From: Fictibacillus phosphorivorans
GTDB lineage: Bacteria; Bacillota; Bacilli; Bacillales; Fictibacillaceae
Direction of reading: 5' to 3'
Assembly (NCBI RefSeq): GCF_023715845.1
Contig: NZ_JAMBOR010000004.1
Span: forward strand, 124,001 to 188,000
Length of the DNA: 64,000 nt
Shown here: positions 7,666-16,334 of the stretch, in pieces
How positions within the stretch are numbered: the stretch's first letter is position 1
Layout of the letters: the number at the start of each line of letters is the position of its first letter
Notes under the pieces: model-generated
Told to the model about the DNA's origin: nothing
The model's input: the letters and a program-made list of their open reading frames with translations, nothing else
The model's database searches: none
Program-made: the position numbers and the translations under genes

Positions 7666-9381
7666 TTAGTCTTCCATCGTGGAAAGATCGCCTGTTGGAA
7701 GATCCAGCTCCCAAGCCTTTAGTACACGGCGCATAATTTTACCGCTTCGTGTTTTCGGAAGTTTATCGCGGAATTCAATTTCACGAGGAGCCGCATGCGC
7801 TGCGAGACCAGATTTAACGAAACTTCTAATCTCTTCAATCAACTCATCGTTTGGCTGATACCCTGAACGTAGTGCGATGAAGGCCTTGATAATTTCACCG
7901 CGAACCGGATCAGGTTTACCGATTACACCCGCTTCCGCTACAGCCGGATGTTCTACAAGTTTGCTCTCTACTTCAAACGGTCCAACTCGTTCTCCAGAAG
8001 TCATGATCACATCATCAATTCTTCCTTGGAACCAGAAATATCCGTCTTCGTCCATGTAAGCCGAATCACCGGATACATACCAGCCGCCAGGAGTAAAGTA
8101 AGAATCATACTTTTCAGGGTTGTTCCAAATTTTACGCATCATAGACGGCCAGCCCTTTTTGATCGCTAAGTTACCCATTCGGTATGGAGGCAAAATATTA
8201 TCTTGATCATCAATAATGGCTGCTTCTATTCCAGGGAATGGTTTCCCCATTGAGCCAGGTTTGATCTCCATTGCAGGATAATTGCTAATCAATTGGGCAC
8301 CGGTTTCAGTCATCCACCAGTTATCATGAATGCGAAGATTAAATACCTTCATTCCCCAGCGTACAACTTCTGGATTTAAAGGTTCCCCTACACTTAAGAT
8401 ATGACGAAGTGAGGACAGATCAAATTGCTTCACGACTTCATCCCCAGCGCCCATCAACATACGGAAAGCTGTAGGAGCACTGTACCATACCGTTACGCCA
8501 TATTTTTCAATCGTTCCATACCAGTCTTCTGGTGAGAAACGCCCGCCTCTAATTACACTAGAAGCTCCATTCAACCATGGACCAAAAATTCCATAAGAAG
8601 TACCTGTTACCCAGCCTGGATCTGCTGTACACCAGTATACATCATCTTCTTTTAGATCCAATACCCATTTAGAAGTCTGATAATGCTGGAGCATGGCGTT
8701 GTGTACATGCAGCACACCTTTCGGCTTACCTGTTGACCCTGATGTGTAATGAAGGATCAAACCATCTTCTCGGTCAACCCATTCGATATCAAGGTTTTTA
8801 GAAGCCTTAGCCATACGCTCAAAGTAATTTACATAAGGTCCTTCTTCTTTTACATCTTCTCCGACAAGTACAACATGTTTTAAGTTTGGTAATTCACTTA
8901 CTGGTACACGGTCTAAAAGTGAAGGTGTTGTCACTAGCACTTTTGCTTCACTATCTTCAAGTCTATCTCTTACAGCACCTTCCATAAATGCTTCAAAGAG
9001 CGGACCAACAATCGCTCCTAATTTGATAGCACCTAAGAATGTAAAATAAAGTTCTGGTGAGCGCGGCATAAAGATAAATACTCGATCACCTTTTTCTACA
9101 CCTAACTGACGCAGCATGTTTCCTGCTTTATCAGACATTTCCTTCATTTCTTTGAACGTGTACTTCTCGTCCCTCTTTTGATCTGAAAAATAAAGAGCGA
9201 CTTTGTTTTTTCGATGGGATGCAGCATGCCGGTCAATCGCTTCATGCGCCATATTTACTCGACCAGTTTTATGCCAGGAGAATTCTTTTTCAATGTCTTT
9301 CCAATCAAATGCTCCGTATGCTGCCTCATAATCTTGTAAATTAAAATCCCCTTTTATTATCGGAAGCGCTTCCAGTTTCAT
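7666..9381 (-). CDS. acsA: Acetyl-CoA synthetase (AMP-forming)
   Basis: Activates acetate to acetyl-CoA through acetyl-AMP, allowing growth on acetate. The 571-residue ANL-family enzyme shows the phosphate-binding loop YTSGSTGKPKG (212-222), the WWMTETG motif, YVSGDSAYMDEDGYFWFQGR and the C-terminal PKTRSGKIMRR. Lys548 in that motif is the catalytic lysine, which in B. subtilis is acetylated by AcuA and deacetylated by AcuC, both encoded divergently next door. ATG at 9381 is preceded by AAAGGAG. A cre-like palindrome overlaps codons 3-7, indicating catabolite repression. Two terminators follow. Confidence 0.97.
   Translation of the reverse strand: MKLEALPIIKGDFNLQDYEAAYGAFDWKDIEKEFSWHKTGRVNMAHEAIDRHAASHRKNKVALYFSDQKRDEKYTFKEMKEMSDKAGNMLRQLGVEKGDRVFIFMPRSPELYFTFLGAIKLGAIVGPLFEAFMEGAVRDRLEDSEAKVLVTTPSLLDRVPVSELPNLKHVVLVGEDVKEEGPYVNYFERMAKASKNLDIEWVDREDGLILHYTSGSTGKPKGVLHVHNAMLQHYQTSKWVLDLKEDDVYWCTADPGWVTGTSYGIFGPWLNGASSVIRGGRFSPEDWYGTIEKYGVTVWYSAPTAFRMLMGAGDEVVKQFDLSSLRHILSVGEPLNPEVVRWGMKVFNLRIHDNWWMTETGAQLISNYPAMEIKPGSMGKPFPGIEAAIIDDQDNILPPYRMGNLAIKKGWPSMMRKIWNNPEKYDSYFTPGGWYVSGDSAYMDEDGYFWFQGRIDDVIMTSGERVGPFEVESKLVEHPAVAEAGVIGKPDPVRGEIIKAFIALRSGYQPNDELIEEIRSFVKSGLAAHAAPREIEFRDKLPKTRSGKIMRRVLKAWELDLPTGDLSTMED
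9361..9374 (-). promoter_or_regulatory. Candidate cre (CcpA site) inside the 5' end of acsA
   Basis: Minus strand TGGAAGCGCTTCCG contains the perfect 12-bp palindrome GGAAGCGCTTCC (9362-9373). It fits the CcpA consensus except for the final W position. It lies at about +37 to +50 from the inferred start, a roadblock position. The B. subtilis acsA gene is known to be glucose-repressed through CcpA. Confidence 0.65.
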
Positions 9382-9416
9382 TGCTATTTCTCCTTTCCCT
9401 ATTGAATATCTCTTTC

Positions 9417-9444
9417 AGTATAACATATTATCAAAATTTTTTAA
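9417..9444 (-). promoter_or_regulatory. Promoter of acsA
   Basis: Minus strand TTAAAA (9444-9439), a 16-bp spacer and TATACT (9422-9417). The -10 is good and the -35 weak. The expected start is near 9410. Confidence 0.5.
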
Positions 9445-9479
9445 CTTATTAGAACTATCTATAAAAAGGCTATGAAATC

Positions 9480-9508
9480 CCTTACATAAGGAAAATATCA
9501 TGTATAAT
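9480..9508 (+). promoter_or_regulatory. Promoter region of acuABC
   Basis: TATAAT at 9503-9508, with TTACAT (9482-9487) as a -35-like hexamer at a short 15-bp spacing. The -35 overlaps a perfect palindrome, CCTTACATAAGG (9480-9491), that could be an operator. Confidence 0.45.
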
Positions 9509-9540
9509 AGAAGGTGGAAACAATCCTAGGTGGTGTAGAT

Positions 9541-10173
9541 ATGAAACACAATAAAACATATAACTGCGTAGCTTTAAAAACATCTCATGGCACAATTACG
9601 GTAGAAGGACCCGTCTCAGCTGAAACACTGAACGGTTTTCATTTTCATGAAGATCTAAAGGCATTCAGGCCCGCTAATGAGCAGAAAAAAGCAGTTACGG
9701 AAATCGCTAAGCTTGATGAAGGAAGAATTATTATCGCAAGAAATAAAGACACCGTAATCGGCTATGTTACATACGTATATCCTGATCCTCTTGAACGATG
9801 GTCAGAAGGTAAGATGGAAAATCTATTGGAGCTTGGAGCTATTGAAGTAATACCTGACTATCGAAACTTTAAGGTTGGCAAAACGCTTTTAAAAGTTTCA
9901 ATGATGGACGATGCGATGGAAGATTACATCATCATCACGACCGAGTATTATTGGCACTGGGATTTAAAAGGAACGAAACTTTCTGTTTGGGATTACCGAA
10001 AAATCATGGAAAAAATGATGAATGCAGGAGGTCTTCAATATATGGCGACCGATGACCCTGAAATCAGTTCCCATCCTGCAAACTGTTTGATGGTACGAAT
10101 CGGAAAGCGAGTCGACCTGGATAGTGTTCAGCAGTTCGATCGGATCCGTTTTAAGAATCGATTCATGTATTAA
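9541..10173 (+). CDS. acuA: Protein acetyltransferase acting on acetyl-CoA synthetase
   Basis: A GNAT-family enzyme that in B. subtilis acetylates and inactivates AcsA on its catalytic lysine. The 210-residue length equals that of the known AcuA. The GNAT acetyl-CoA-binding core is around LLELGAIEVIPDYRNFKVGKTLL, which contains the V-x-P...R-x-x-x-x-G-K/x-x-L pattern. The ATG at 9541 was chosen because AGGTGGTG lies 7 nt upstream; an in-frame ATG at 9514 would add nine residues. It is first of the acuABC operon and divergent from its target gene acsA. Confidence 0.94.
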   Translation: MKHNKTYNCVALKTSHGTITVEGPVSAETLNGFHFHEDLKAFRPANEQKKAVTEIAKLDEGRIIIARNKDTVIGYVTYVYPDPLERWSEGKMENLLELGAIEVIPDYRNFKVGKTLLKVSMMDDAMEDYIIITTEYYWHWDLKGTKLSVWDYRKIMEKMMNAGGLQYMATDDPEISSHPANCLMVRIGKRVDLDSVQQFDRIRFKNRFMY

Positions 10174-10217
10174 TGCTACTGAATACATAGAGAGACTATA
10201 GTTGGGAGTGGTAGATT

Positions 10218-10868
10218 ATGATCGTTCAAAATATGATGCAAAAAGACAGTGTGACGATTCATGCGAAAGAAACGATTGGAAACGCCTTACAACTAATGCT
10301 TGATAAAGATGTACGTAACCTTCCTGTTGTTGATGACAGCGGCAATTTATTAGGTCTTGTTACTGACCGGGAAATAAAGGATGCAAGTCCATCTATTTTT
10401 CACCAAAACGAACATCCGGAAGATTTTGAAAAGCCGGTGTCAACCATAATGAAAGATGCGGTTTTCACAGCACATCCACTAGATATAGCAGAAGAACTCT
10501 CAACCATTTTTTATGAACACAATATTAGCTGCATTCCCGTTCTAGAAGATCAGAGATTAGTAGGTTTAGTTACCGAACGAGAAATGCTTCATGCATTTAT
10601 TCAGCTGACAGGGACTCATCAGCCAGGGTCTCATCTGGAAGTCGCTGTACCTAACGAAAGTGGTCAACTAGCGAAAGTAGCAAGTGTATTAAAGGATTTT
10701 CATTTGAATATTAGCTCTGTACTCGTTTATCCCTCTGATGATGAAAAAGAGAAGATCGTTGTGTTTAGAGTGGGTACGATGAATCCGCTGCCTGTAATTG
10801 AACACTTAATCAAACATGGGTATGAAGTGAAGTGGCCTCCTGTACCAGGTGAGAACAATGGCAAATGA
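10218..10868 (+). CDS. acuB: CBS-ACT domain protein AcuB
   Basis: 216 residues with two CBS domains (about 1-60 and 75-130; VRNLPVVDDSGNLLGLVTDREI and ISCIPVLEDQRLVGLVTEREM segments) and a C-terminal ACT domain (about 138-205, LEVAVPNESGQLAKVASVL). CBS pairs usually bind adenine nucleotides and ACT domains bind small regulatory ligands, so AcuB is probably a sensor subunit of the acetoin/acetate system; its precise role is not established. ATG at 10218 has GGGAGTGG upstream. Its 3' end overlaps the acuC start by 11 bp, indicating translational coupling. Confidence 0.93.
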   Translation: MIVQNMMQKDSVTIHAKETIGNALQLMLDKDVRNLPVVDDSGNLLGLVTDREIKDASPSIFHQNEHPEDFEKPVSTIMKDAVFTAHPLDIAEELSTIFYEHNISCIPVLEDQRLVGLVTEREMLHAFIQLTGTHQPGSHLEVAVPNESGQLAKVASVLKDFHLNISSVLVYPSDDEKEKIVVFRVGTMNPLPVIEHLIKHGYEVKWPPVPGENNGK

Positions 10869-12012
10869 TTCTGTCTTTGTTTATTCACCTGACCTCTTAG
10901 GCTATAAATTCAATGATACGCATCCCTTCAACCAGCTTCGAGTTCAGCTGGCTTATGAACTATTAAAAGAATCTGGCTGTCTCTCAGATAACAGGATCGT
11001 TCTTCCGAGACAGGCTACAGATGATGAAATCATGCTCATTCACGACAAAGGTTATATGGAAGCTGTTAAAAAAGCGGGAGAGGGAACGCTCAGCAAAGAA
11101 ATCGGTCTTAATTACGGGCTTGGTACAGAAGATACGCCGATTTTTAAAAACATGCATGAAGCAAGTAGCTGGATCGTTGGAGCTACCCTTACTGCCGTCG
11201 ATTGGGTCATGGAAGGGAAAGCCAAGCATGCACTCAGTTTGAGCGGAGGACTTCATCACGGTTTTAGAGGAAAAGCATCTGGTTTCTGTGTTTATAATGA
11301 CAGCTCAATCGCCATTGAATATATGAAGCAAAAATATAAAGCCCGTGTTTTGTATGTAGATACTGATGCTCATCACGGTGATGGTGTTCAATGGGCTTTC
11401 TATGATGACCCAGATGTATGTACGTTATCGATTCATGAGACGGGAAGATATTTATTTCCCGGAACAGGTTCCATTCATGAAAAAGGGGCAGGAAAAGGTT
11501 ATGGCTATTCGTTTAACGTTCCTGTTGATGCCTTTACGGAAGATGAATCTTTCTTAGAATGCTATGAAAAGAGTCTGTGGGAAGTAGCTGATTTTTTTAA
11601 ACCTGATGTGATCATCACCCAAAATGGGGCTGACGCTCACTATTATGATCCTTTGACGCACTTGTCTGTCACGATGAAAACATATGCAAATATACCGAGA
11701 ATCGCAAAAGAGGTAGCAGATAAATACTGTGGCGGTCGTTGGATTGCAACAGGCGGAGGGGGCTATGATATTTGGCGTGTCGTACCAAGAGCCTGGTCTT
11801 ACATATGGTGTGCGATGAATGACCAGGTACCTTCAGGACCGATCCCTGAAAGCTGGCTTAAACGGTGGGAAGAAAAGGCCAAGCATGAATTACCTCGAAC
11901 ATGGGAAGATGAGGGAAGCATTTATAAGCCGATTCCAAGAAAAGAAGAAATCACTTCAAAAAACAGGGCTACGCTTGAAAAAAGCCTCTATTCCATTAGA
12001 AAAAGCTCATAA
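10858..12012 (+). CDS. acuC: Acetoin utilization deacetylase (histone-deacetylase fold)
   Basis: A zinc-dependent lysine deacetylase that reactivates AcsA by removing the AcuA-added acetyl group. 384 residues from the ATG at 10858. Class I HDAC motifs are intact: LSGGLHHGF (His133-His134 charge relay), YVDTDAHHGDGVQ (Asp170 and His172 as zinc ligands), and the GADAHYYDPL and TGGGGYD segments. The ATG at 10858 has AGGTGAG just upstream; the alternative start at 10849 adds three residues and has no suitable site. It overlaps acuB by 11 bp and ends the operon. Confidence 0.95.
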   Translation: MANDSVFVYSPDLLGYKFNDTHPFNQLRVQLAYELLKESGCLSDNRIVLPRQATDDEIMLIHDKGYMEAVKKAGEGTLSKEIGLNYGLGTEDTPIFKNMHEASSWIVGATLTAVDWVMEGKAKHALSLSGGLHHGFRGKASGFCVYNDSSIAIEYMKQKYKARVLYVDTDAHHGDGVQWAFYDDPDVCTLSIHETGRYLFPGTGSIHEKGAGKGYGYSFNVPVDAFTEDESFLECYEKSLWEVADFFKPDVIITQNGADAHYYDPLTHLSVTMKTYANIPRIAKEVADKYCGGRWIATGGGGYDIWRVVPRAWSYIWCAMNDQVPSGPIPESWLKRWEEKAKHELPRTWEDEGSIYKPIPRKEEITSKNRATLEKSLYSIRKSS

Positions 12013-12014
12013 AT

Positions 12015-12053
12015 AAAAAAGGAGGACTCCATTCGGAGACCTCCTTCTTTTAT
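12015..12053. terminator. Bidirectional terminator between acuC and mtnN
   Basis: AAGGAGGACTCC pairs with GGAGACCTCCTT around a short loop, with A/T runs on both sides. It serves the converging acuABC and mtnN transcripts. Confidence 0.85.
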
Positions 12054-12751
12054 AATGATTCAATAATACTTTCTACCATATCAGATGAACGCTTTGCTGC
12101 AAGTGTAGTAAATTCTCCAAAACTGGCTGGGGCTTCACCGTTTGCTTTATCAGAGATGGAGCGGATAATAACGAAGGGTACCTCGTTTAAGAAACAGGCT
12201 TGAGCGACAGCTGAGCCTTCCATCTCAATGCATGTTCCATTAAATGCAGCTCCAAAATACTCAACTAAATCACGATCTGCAATAAACTGATCGCCACTTA
12301 ATACTTTACCGACCTTTACTTGAGGCCCAGAAAGACTTTCAGCTGCTCTCTCTGCCAATTTTATAAGCTTCTCATCTGCTTTAAACTCAGAATCAAAGGC
12401 AAACATAGGAATCGTCCCTTTTGGAAAGTCAGGGCTCAATGAAGAGGCATCGATATCATGCTGCATCGCACTGGACGAGATAACGATATCCCCTACTTCA
12501 AGAACCGGATCAAGTGCACCAGCAACACCCGTAAACAGAATATGAGTCACTTGAAATCTGTCGATCAGAATCTGAGTAGTAATCGCCGCATTCACTTTTC
12601 CTACACCAGATTTACAAAGCACAACTTCCTTATTATGATGTGTGCCTTCATAAAATTTATTTTGCGCAAAAGTACTTTCCCCATATATATCTATTGCTTC
12701 TTTCATATATACGATTTCTTCATCCATTGCACCGATAATGCCAATTCTCAA
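12050..12751 (-). CDS. mtnN: 5'-methylthioadenosine/S-adenosylhomocysteine nucleosidase
   Basis: Hydrolyses methylthioadenosine and S-adenosylhomocysteine to adenine and the thioribose products in methionine salvage. 233 residues. It has GIIGAMDEE with catalytic Glu12, the VVIISSSAMQHDID region, the purine-site IEMEGSAVAQ and the catalytic-Asp motif ISDKA. A TTG start at 12751 is preferred: GAGGTGGGAG lies 3 nt upstream and the product then begins RIGIIGAMDEE, like known MtnN proteins. The in-frame ATG at 12772 would add seven residues without a ribosome site. It converges with acuC. Confidence 0.93.
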   Translation of the reverse strand: MRIGIIGAMDEEIVYMKEAIDIYGESTFAQNKFYEGTHHNKEVVLCKSGVGKVNAAITTQILIDRFQVTHILFTGVAGALDPVLEVGDIVISSSAMQHDIDASSLSPDFPKGTIPMFAFDSEFKADEKLIKLAERAAESLSGPQVKVGKVLSGDQFIADRDLVEYFGAAFNGTCIEMEGSAVAQACFLNEVPFVIIRSISDKANGEAPASFGEFTTLAAKRSSDMVESIIESL

Positions 12752-12884
12752 TTCTCCCACCTCATCAATCATCTTTACTAGGCTGTTCCCAGAACGTATG
12801 CTGCCTCGACTATTGCCTAAAATAGAAACTTTTAAAAGAAAATGACTTTTTAAATATATTTCTTTTATCTTCCTAGCAAGTTGA

Positions 12885-13000
12885 TTGGAGCAGAATGTTG
12901 CCGACTGTTTCGGGACGAGCGGTCAGGCGAAGACTCCTAATGGCGCAAGGCGGCAGGAGGCTCACCGCACGCCCCGAGGAAAACGAGCAACCTGGAGCCA
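12885..13000. repeat. Interspersed Bacillaceae-type repeat, copy 1
   Basis: A GC-richer stretch in an AT-rich gap between mtnN and ccpA. It contains GAAGACTCCT, AGGAGGCTCACCGCACGCC and GGAAAACGAG. These words recur in a dispersed repeat that I recognise from many Bacillaceae genomes. The 18-bp word at 12951-12968 (CGGCAGGAGGCTCACCGC) is identical to 53605-53622. Ends are approximate, GGAGC near both edges (12887-12891, 12994-12998). No protein is encoded by it. Confidence 0.65.
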
Positions 13001-13020
13001 AAACAGCCTTAAAAAAATTA

Positions 13021-14019
13021 TTATTTTGTAGAATCTCTAAATTGAATACGATGAGGCAATACAACTGTTTGTTCTTCCACCGTCTCTTTATTCATCAGCT
13101 TTGTCAACAATCTCATAGCTACCGCTCCGATATCATACATCGGCTGCACGACAGTTGAAAGAGTTGGACGAACCATTGTAGCCAGTCTGGTATTGTCGAA
13201 TCCAATTACTTCAATATCTTCCGGAACCTTTAAACCGCGATCTTGGGCCCCATGGATGACACCCAGTGCCATTTCGTCTGTTCCTACAAAAATAGCAGAT
13301 GGTTGTTTACCGCTATCTAAGAAAGACTCGACAGCTTCAATACCTGAATCATACGTGTACTCACCTACGTATACTTGACTGTCATCTACCTTTTTACCAT
13401 GCTCTTCTAACGCTTTTCGGTAACCGTTAAACTTATAGTACCCGTTGATCGGATCCTCAAGTGGTCCTGTAACCATAGCAACAGATGAATGTCCTTTTTC
13501 AAGAAGATTCGTTACTGCTTCATATACAGCATTTTCATAATCGATATTAACCGAAGGTACTTCTTCGTTCATGTCTACCGTTGCTGCCATTACAATCGGA
13601 ACCGGTGCTCTCTTGAACTCATCCACATGCTCTTCTGTAATCTTTCCGCCCATGAACACGATTCCATCTACTTGCTTTCCAAGTAACGTGTTTAGCAAAT
13701 GGATTTCCTTTTCTTTGTTCTGATCAGAGTTACATAAAATAATATTGTATTTGTACATCGTCGCAATATCTTCAATTCCTCGGGCTAATTCCGCAAAGAA
13801 AATACTGGAGATGTCTGGGATAATAACACCTACCGTAGTCGTTTTTTTACTTGCCAATCCTCTTGCTACTGCGTTAGGACGATAACCTAATCTTTCAATG
13901 GCATCTAATACCTTTTTACGTGTAGATGGCTTTACATTTGGGTTTCCGTTAACAACACGTGAAACCGTTGCCATAGAAACGCCTGCCTCACGGGCCACGT
14001 CATAAATTGTTGTATTCAA
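13021..14019 (-). CDS. ccpA: Catabolite control protein A
   Basis: LacI/GalR-family global regulator of carbon catabolite repression and activation, working with HPr-Ser-P on cre sites. 332 residues: an N-terminal helix-turn-helix with hinge helix ([20 protein letters not shown] through [14 protein letters not shown]) and a periplasmic-binding-protein-like effector domain. Identity to the B. subtilis protein is plainly high ([30 protein letters not shown]). The TTG at 14019 is the start: GGAGG lies 6-10 nt upstream and the product then begins at the conserved DNA-binding domain. The longer ORF from 14097 adds 26 unrelated residues. Probable targets in this window are megL and acsA. Confidence 0.97.
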   Translation of the reverse strand: MNTTIYDVAREAGVSMATVSRVVNGNPNVKPSTRKKVLDAIERLGYRPNAVARGLASKKTTTVGVIIPDISSIFFAELARGIEDIATMYKYNIILCNSDQNKEKEIHLLNTLLGKQVDGIVFMGGKITEEHVDEFKRAPVPIVMAATVDMNEEVPSVNIDYENAVYEAVTNLLEKGHSSVAMVTGPLEDPINGYYKFNGYRKALEEHGKKVDDSQVYVGEYTYDSGIEAVESFLDSGKQPSAIFVGTDEMALGVIHGAQDRGLKVPEDIEVIGFDNTRLATMVRPTLSTVVQPMYDIGAVAMRLLTKLMNKETVEEQTVVLPHRIQFRDSTK

Positions 14020-14068
14020 AAAAAGTCCTCCTTTTTTACTGCATGTCCGACAGTTATGTAATGCTAAT

Positions 14069-14097
14069 ATCATACGATAAAGTAGTAAAGTAGGCAA
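14069..14097 (-). promoter_or_regulatory. Promoter of ccpA
   Basis: Minus strand TTGCCT (14097-14092), a 17-bp spacer and TATGAT (14074-14069). The expected start is near 14062, about 43 nt before the TTG start codon. Confidence 0.55.
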
Positions 14098-14228
14098 CGA
14101 ATAGAGGCATGTTTCACGATTTATTCACTAATTAATCCGATATTAAAAGAAAACATACCTATTTTGCTTATTTTTGGCGAAATTCGAGTTTATCATACTC
14201 TTTTTTAATCCGTGAACCATAATAAATA

Positions 14229-14257
14229 CCGGCAGTGTATCAACTGCCGGCACATGA
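14229..14257 (-). terminator. Hairpin 3' of aroA
   Basis: CCGGCAGT/ACTGCCGG inverted repeat (14233-14254). The following tract TATTTATT is T-rich but interrupted, so termination may be partial and ccpA may also be read from aroA. Confidence 0.6.
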
Positions 14258-14262
14258 GACCC

Positions 14263-15351
14263 TTATACCATCTGATTCATTTTAAGAAAGCCTGTTTTTA
14301 CAAGTTCACCGACAAAGTTTTCAAACTCATTGATGTTCATTTGCTGTAAAGCATCCGATAAAGCCACGGACGGATCAGGATGAACTTCAGCCATGACGCC
14401 ATCAGCTCCAATCGCTAAAGCAGCTTTAGCAGCCGGGAGAAGCAGATCCTTCCTTCCAGTCGAATGAGTTACATCTACAAATACAGGCAGATGTGTTTCC
14501 TGCTTTAAAATGGGAACTGCCGTTATATCCAGTGTATTTCGAGTCGCTCTTTCATAGGTGCGAATCCCTCTTTCACAAAGAATGATTTGACCATTTCCTT
14601 GAGACATGATGTATTCCGCCGAATAAATAAACTCTTCGATCGTAGCAGCTAACCCTCTTTTTAACAGAATAGGTTTGTCTACTTTCCCTGCAGCTTTTAA
14701 TAATTCGTAGTTTTGCATATTCCTTGCACCGATTTGGATAATATCCAAATACTCAGAAGCCGTATCTAAATCATCCGGATGGACAATTTCACTGATGACT
14801 GCACAGTTGTATTCATCTGCAACTTTCTTCAAAATCTTCAAACCTTCGATTCCTAGTCCTTGAAAATCATATGGAGAAGTCCGCGGTTTAAAAGCCCCGC
14901 CACGAAGGATGCTCAAACCATTATCCGTTACTGCTTTGGCCACTTCTGCTGTTTGCTCATAGCTTTCAACAGCACAAGGACCGGCAATAAGTACCGGATT
15001 TCCACTTCCAATTTCAGTTCCTTTTACCGGAATAATCGTATTTTGTGATCGTTGTTTTCTCGATACAAGAAGTGCCTTTCTATGATCATCTTCTTGTAGT
15101 TCGAGACCTGCCTTAAATATCTCTTTAAAGAGATGCTGCAAAGTTGAAGTTTCAAACGGACCCTTATTTTCGGATGCGATCAAGTCCAACATGTGTCTTT
15201 CTCTTACAGGGTCATATTTCTTAATGCCTTGTGCATTCTTAATCTTTCCGATCTTCTGTACAAGTTCGCCGCGTTGATTAATTAAGGTTAAGAGCTCTTT
15301 GTTAAGTTCATCAAGCTCGTTACGTAATCTGTCTAACTCTGGATGATTCAT
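14263..15351 (-). CDS. aroA: Bifunctional chorismate mutase / DAHP synthase
   Basis: Catalyses the first step of the shikimate pathway (phosphoenolpyruvate plus erythrose 4-phosphate to DAHP); its fused AroQ-type mutase domain gives feedback control by chorismate and prephenate. 362 residues. The mutase domain (about 1-90) shows the helix [19 protein letters not shown] and later RERHM. The DAHP synthase domain (about 105-355) has [32 protein letters not shown] and the [15 protein letters not shown] ending. ATG start with AGAGGTG upstream. It lies upstream of ccpA on the same strand, as in B. subtilis, where this enzyme is also called AroA(G). Confidence 0.96.
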   Translation of the reverse strand: MNHPELDRLRNELDELNKELLTLINQRGELVQKIGKIKNAQGIKKYDPVRERHMLDLIASENKGPFETSTLQHLFKEIFKAGLELQEDDHRKALLVSRKQRSQNTIIPVKGTEIGSGNPVLIAGPCAVESYEQTAEVAKAVTDNGLSILRGGAFKPRTSPYDFQGLGIEGLKILKKVADEYNCAVISEIVHPDDLDTASEYLDIIQIGARNMQNYELLKAAGKVDKPILLKRGLAATIEEFIYSAEYIMSQGNGQIILCERGIRTYERATRNTLDITAVPILKQETHLPVFVDVTHSTGRKDLLLPAAKAALAIGADGVMAEVHPDPSVALSDALQQMNINEFENFVGELVKTGFLKMNQMV

Positions 15352-15460
15352 CTATATACACCTCTGTATTTATCAAATGTAAAACTTCGTATTTCAACGA
15401 CCTTACGTCTATCGTATCAAAAAGAGGTGCCTTCGTGGACAAAAATCTTTATTCGACTAA

Positions 15461-15498
15461 AAAATAAAAAAGCGCAGCAGGTTAACTGCTACGCTTTT
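15461..15498 (-). terminator. Terminator of the ytxGHJ operon
   Basis: On the minus strand GCGTAGCAG and CTGCTGCGC form a stem around TTAAC, followed by a TTTTTTATTT tract. The upstream arm overlaps the last codons of ytxJ. Confidence 0.85.
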
Positions 15499-15827
15499 GT
15501 TTTTTCGTTGGCTTGAGTCAATTTTTTATTCGTAATATTCCAGTGTGAATCATGCCACACAACTTGATCACCTTCAAAAATCAAAACCTGTGGTGATTCA
15601 TGCTTTACTCCGGTTTGCTCCGCAATAAGATTTGAAAGTGGTCTAGAGTCTTGAACATTTAAATAATAGAGTGTTTCCTCTTCATTCTCAGAAGCGAATT
15701 TTTGGAATTCTTTAAACGCTTCATGGCTGACAGGACACGTTGTACTGTTCTTCATGAGGATGATACGGTTTTTTTGTTCCTTAACTAAATTCCAATCCTG
15801 TTCATTCTGCAGTTGAACCAATCCCAT
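15489..15827 (-). CDS. ytxJ: Bacillithiol-system redox protein YtxJ
   Basis: A small thioredoxin-fold protein, 112 residues. The active-site region is NSTTCPVSHEAF, a monothiol TCPVS motif at about residues 31-36, followed by the cis-Pro region TGVKHESPQVLIF. This family accompanies bacillithiol biosynthesis and is thought to act as a monothiol bacilliredoxin-like protein; that role is inferred from family membership. ATG at 15827 has GGAGG 11 nt upstream; an in-frame start at 15857 would add ten residues. It is last in the ytxG-ytxH-ytxJ operon. Confidence 0.88.
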   Translation of the reverse strand: MGLVQLQNEQDWNLVKEQKNRIILMKNSTTCPVSHEAFKEFQKFASENEEETLYYLNVQDSRPLSNLIAEQTGVKHESPQVLIFEGDQVVWHDSHWNITNKKLTQANEKTKA

Positions 15828-15908
15828 AAATAATCTACCTCCATAATAAAAAGACAAGAAAAAGAATTAAATTCTTTTTCTTATCTTTTCATATTTGGTA
15901 TTAACTTA

Positions 15909-16334
15909 TCAATATTTTTGCTCTACTAATTCTTGCTCATTAGCAGGATCATAATCTAATTGCTTTTCTTCTTGGATATCGTCTGTAATTTCACCATAAA
16001 GTTCAGACGCATTCTCTTCCTCTTTTGAACGCCACTTATCAATGTCTTTACGCAGATTAGACGTTAAATCTTTAACTTTTGTAGCCACTTGATTCGATTG
16101 CTCTGAAACGGTGCGGACAATATTTGAGGATTTCTCACGAGCTAAATGAGAAATCTCGTTGCTCTTGTCCTTTAAGTACACAGCTTGCTCATTTAAATCA
16201 CTACGCAACTCTTTTCCTGCTTTAGGAGCTAGTAATAATGCTGCCGCTGCCCCTAACATTCCGCCAACGAGAGCACCGATTATAAAATCTTTACTGTCGA
16301 TGTTTTGATTGTTGTTGTTATTGGTATTGCTCAT
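15909..16334 (-). CDS. ytxH: General stress protein YtxH
   Basis: 141-residue YtxH-domain protein. After an Asn-rich N-terminus comes a membrane-associated Gly/Ala segment (FIIGALVGGMLGAAAALLLA, about 16-35) followed by PKAGKELR. The rest is a charged, probably coiled-coil helix with a very acidic end. The family is induced by general stress in Bacillus (sigma-B regulon); molecular function is unknown. Its ATG at 16334 directly abuts the ytxG stop codon, with the ribosome site inside ytxG (GGAGGAG), so the two are translationally coupled. Confidence 0.92.
   Translation of the reverse strand: MSNTNNNNNQNIDSKDFIIGALVGGMLGAAAALLLAPKAGKELRSDLNEQAVYLKDKSNEISHLAREKSSNIVRTVSEQSNQVATKVKDLTSNLRKDIDKWRSKEEENASELYGEITDDIQEEKQLDYDPANEQELVEQKY

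Noticed and set aside
12895-13158. 87-codon ORF across the repeat and the 3' end of ccpA
   Set aside because: Covers repeat DNA and antisense ccpA; no ribosome site and no recognisable protein.
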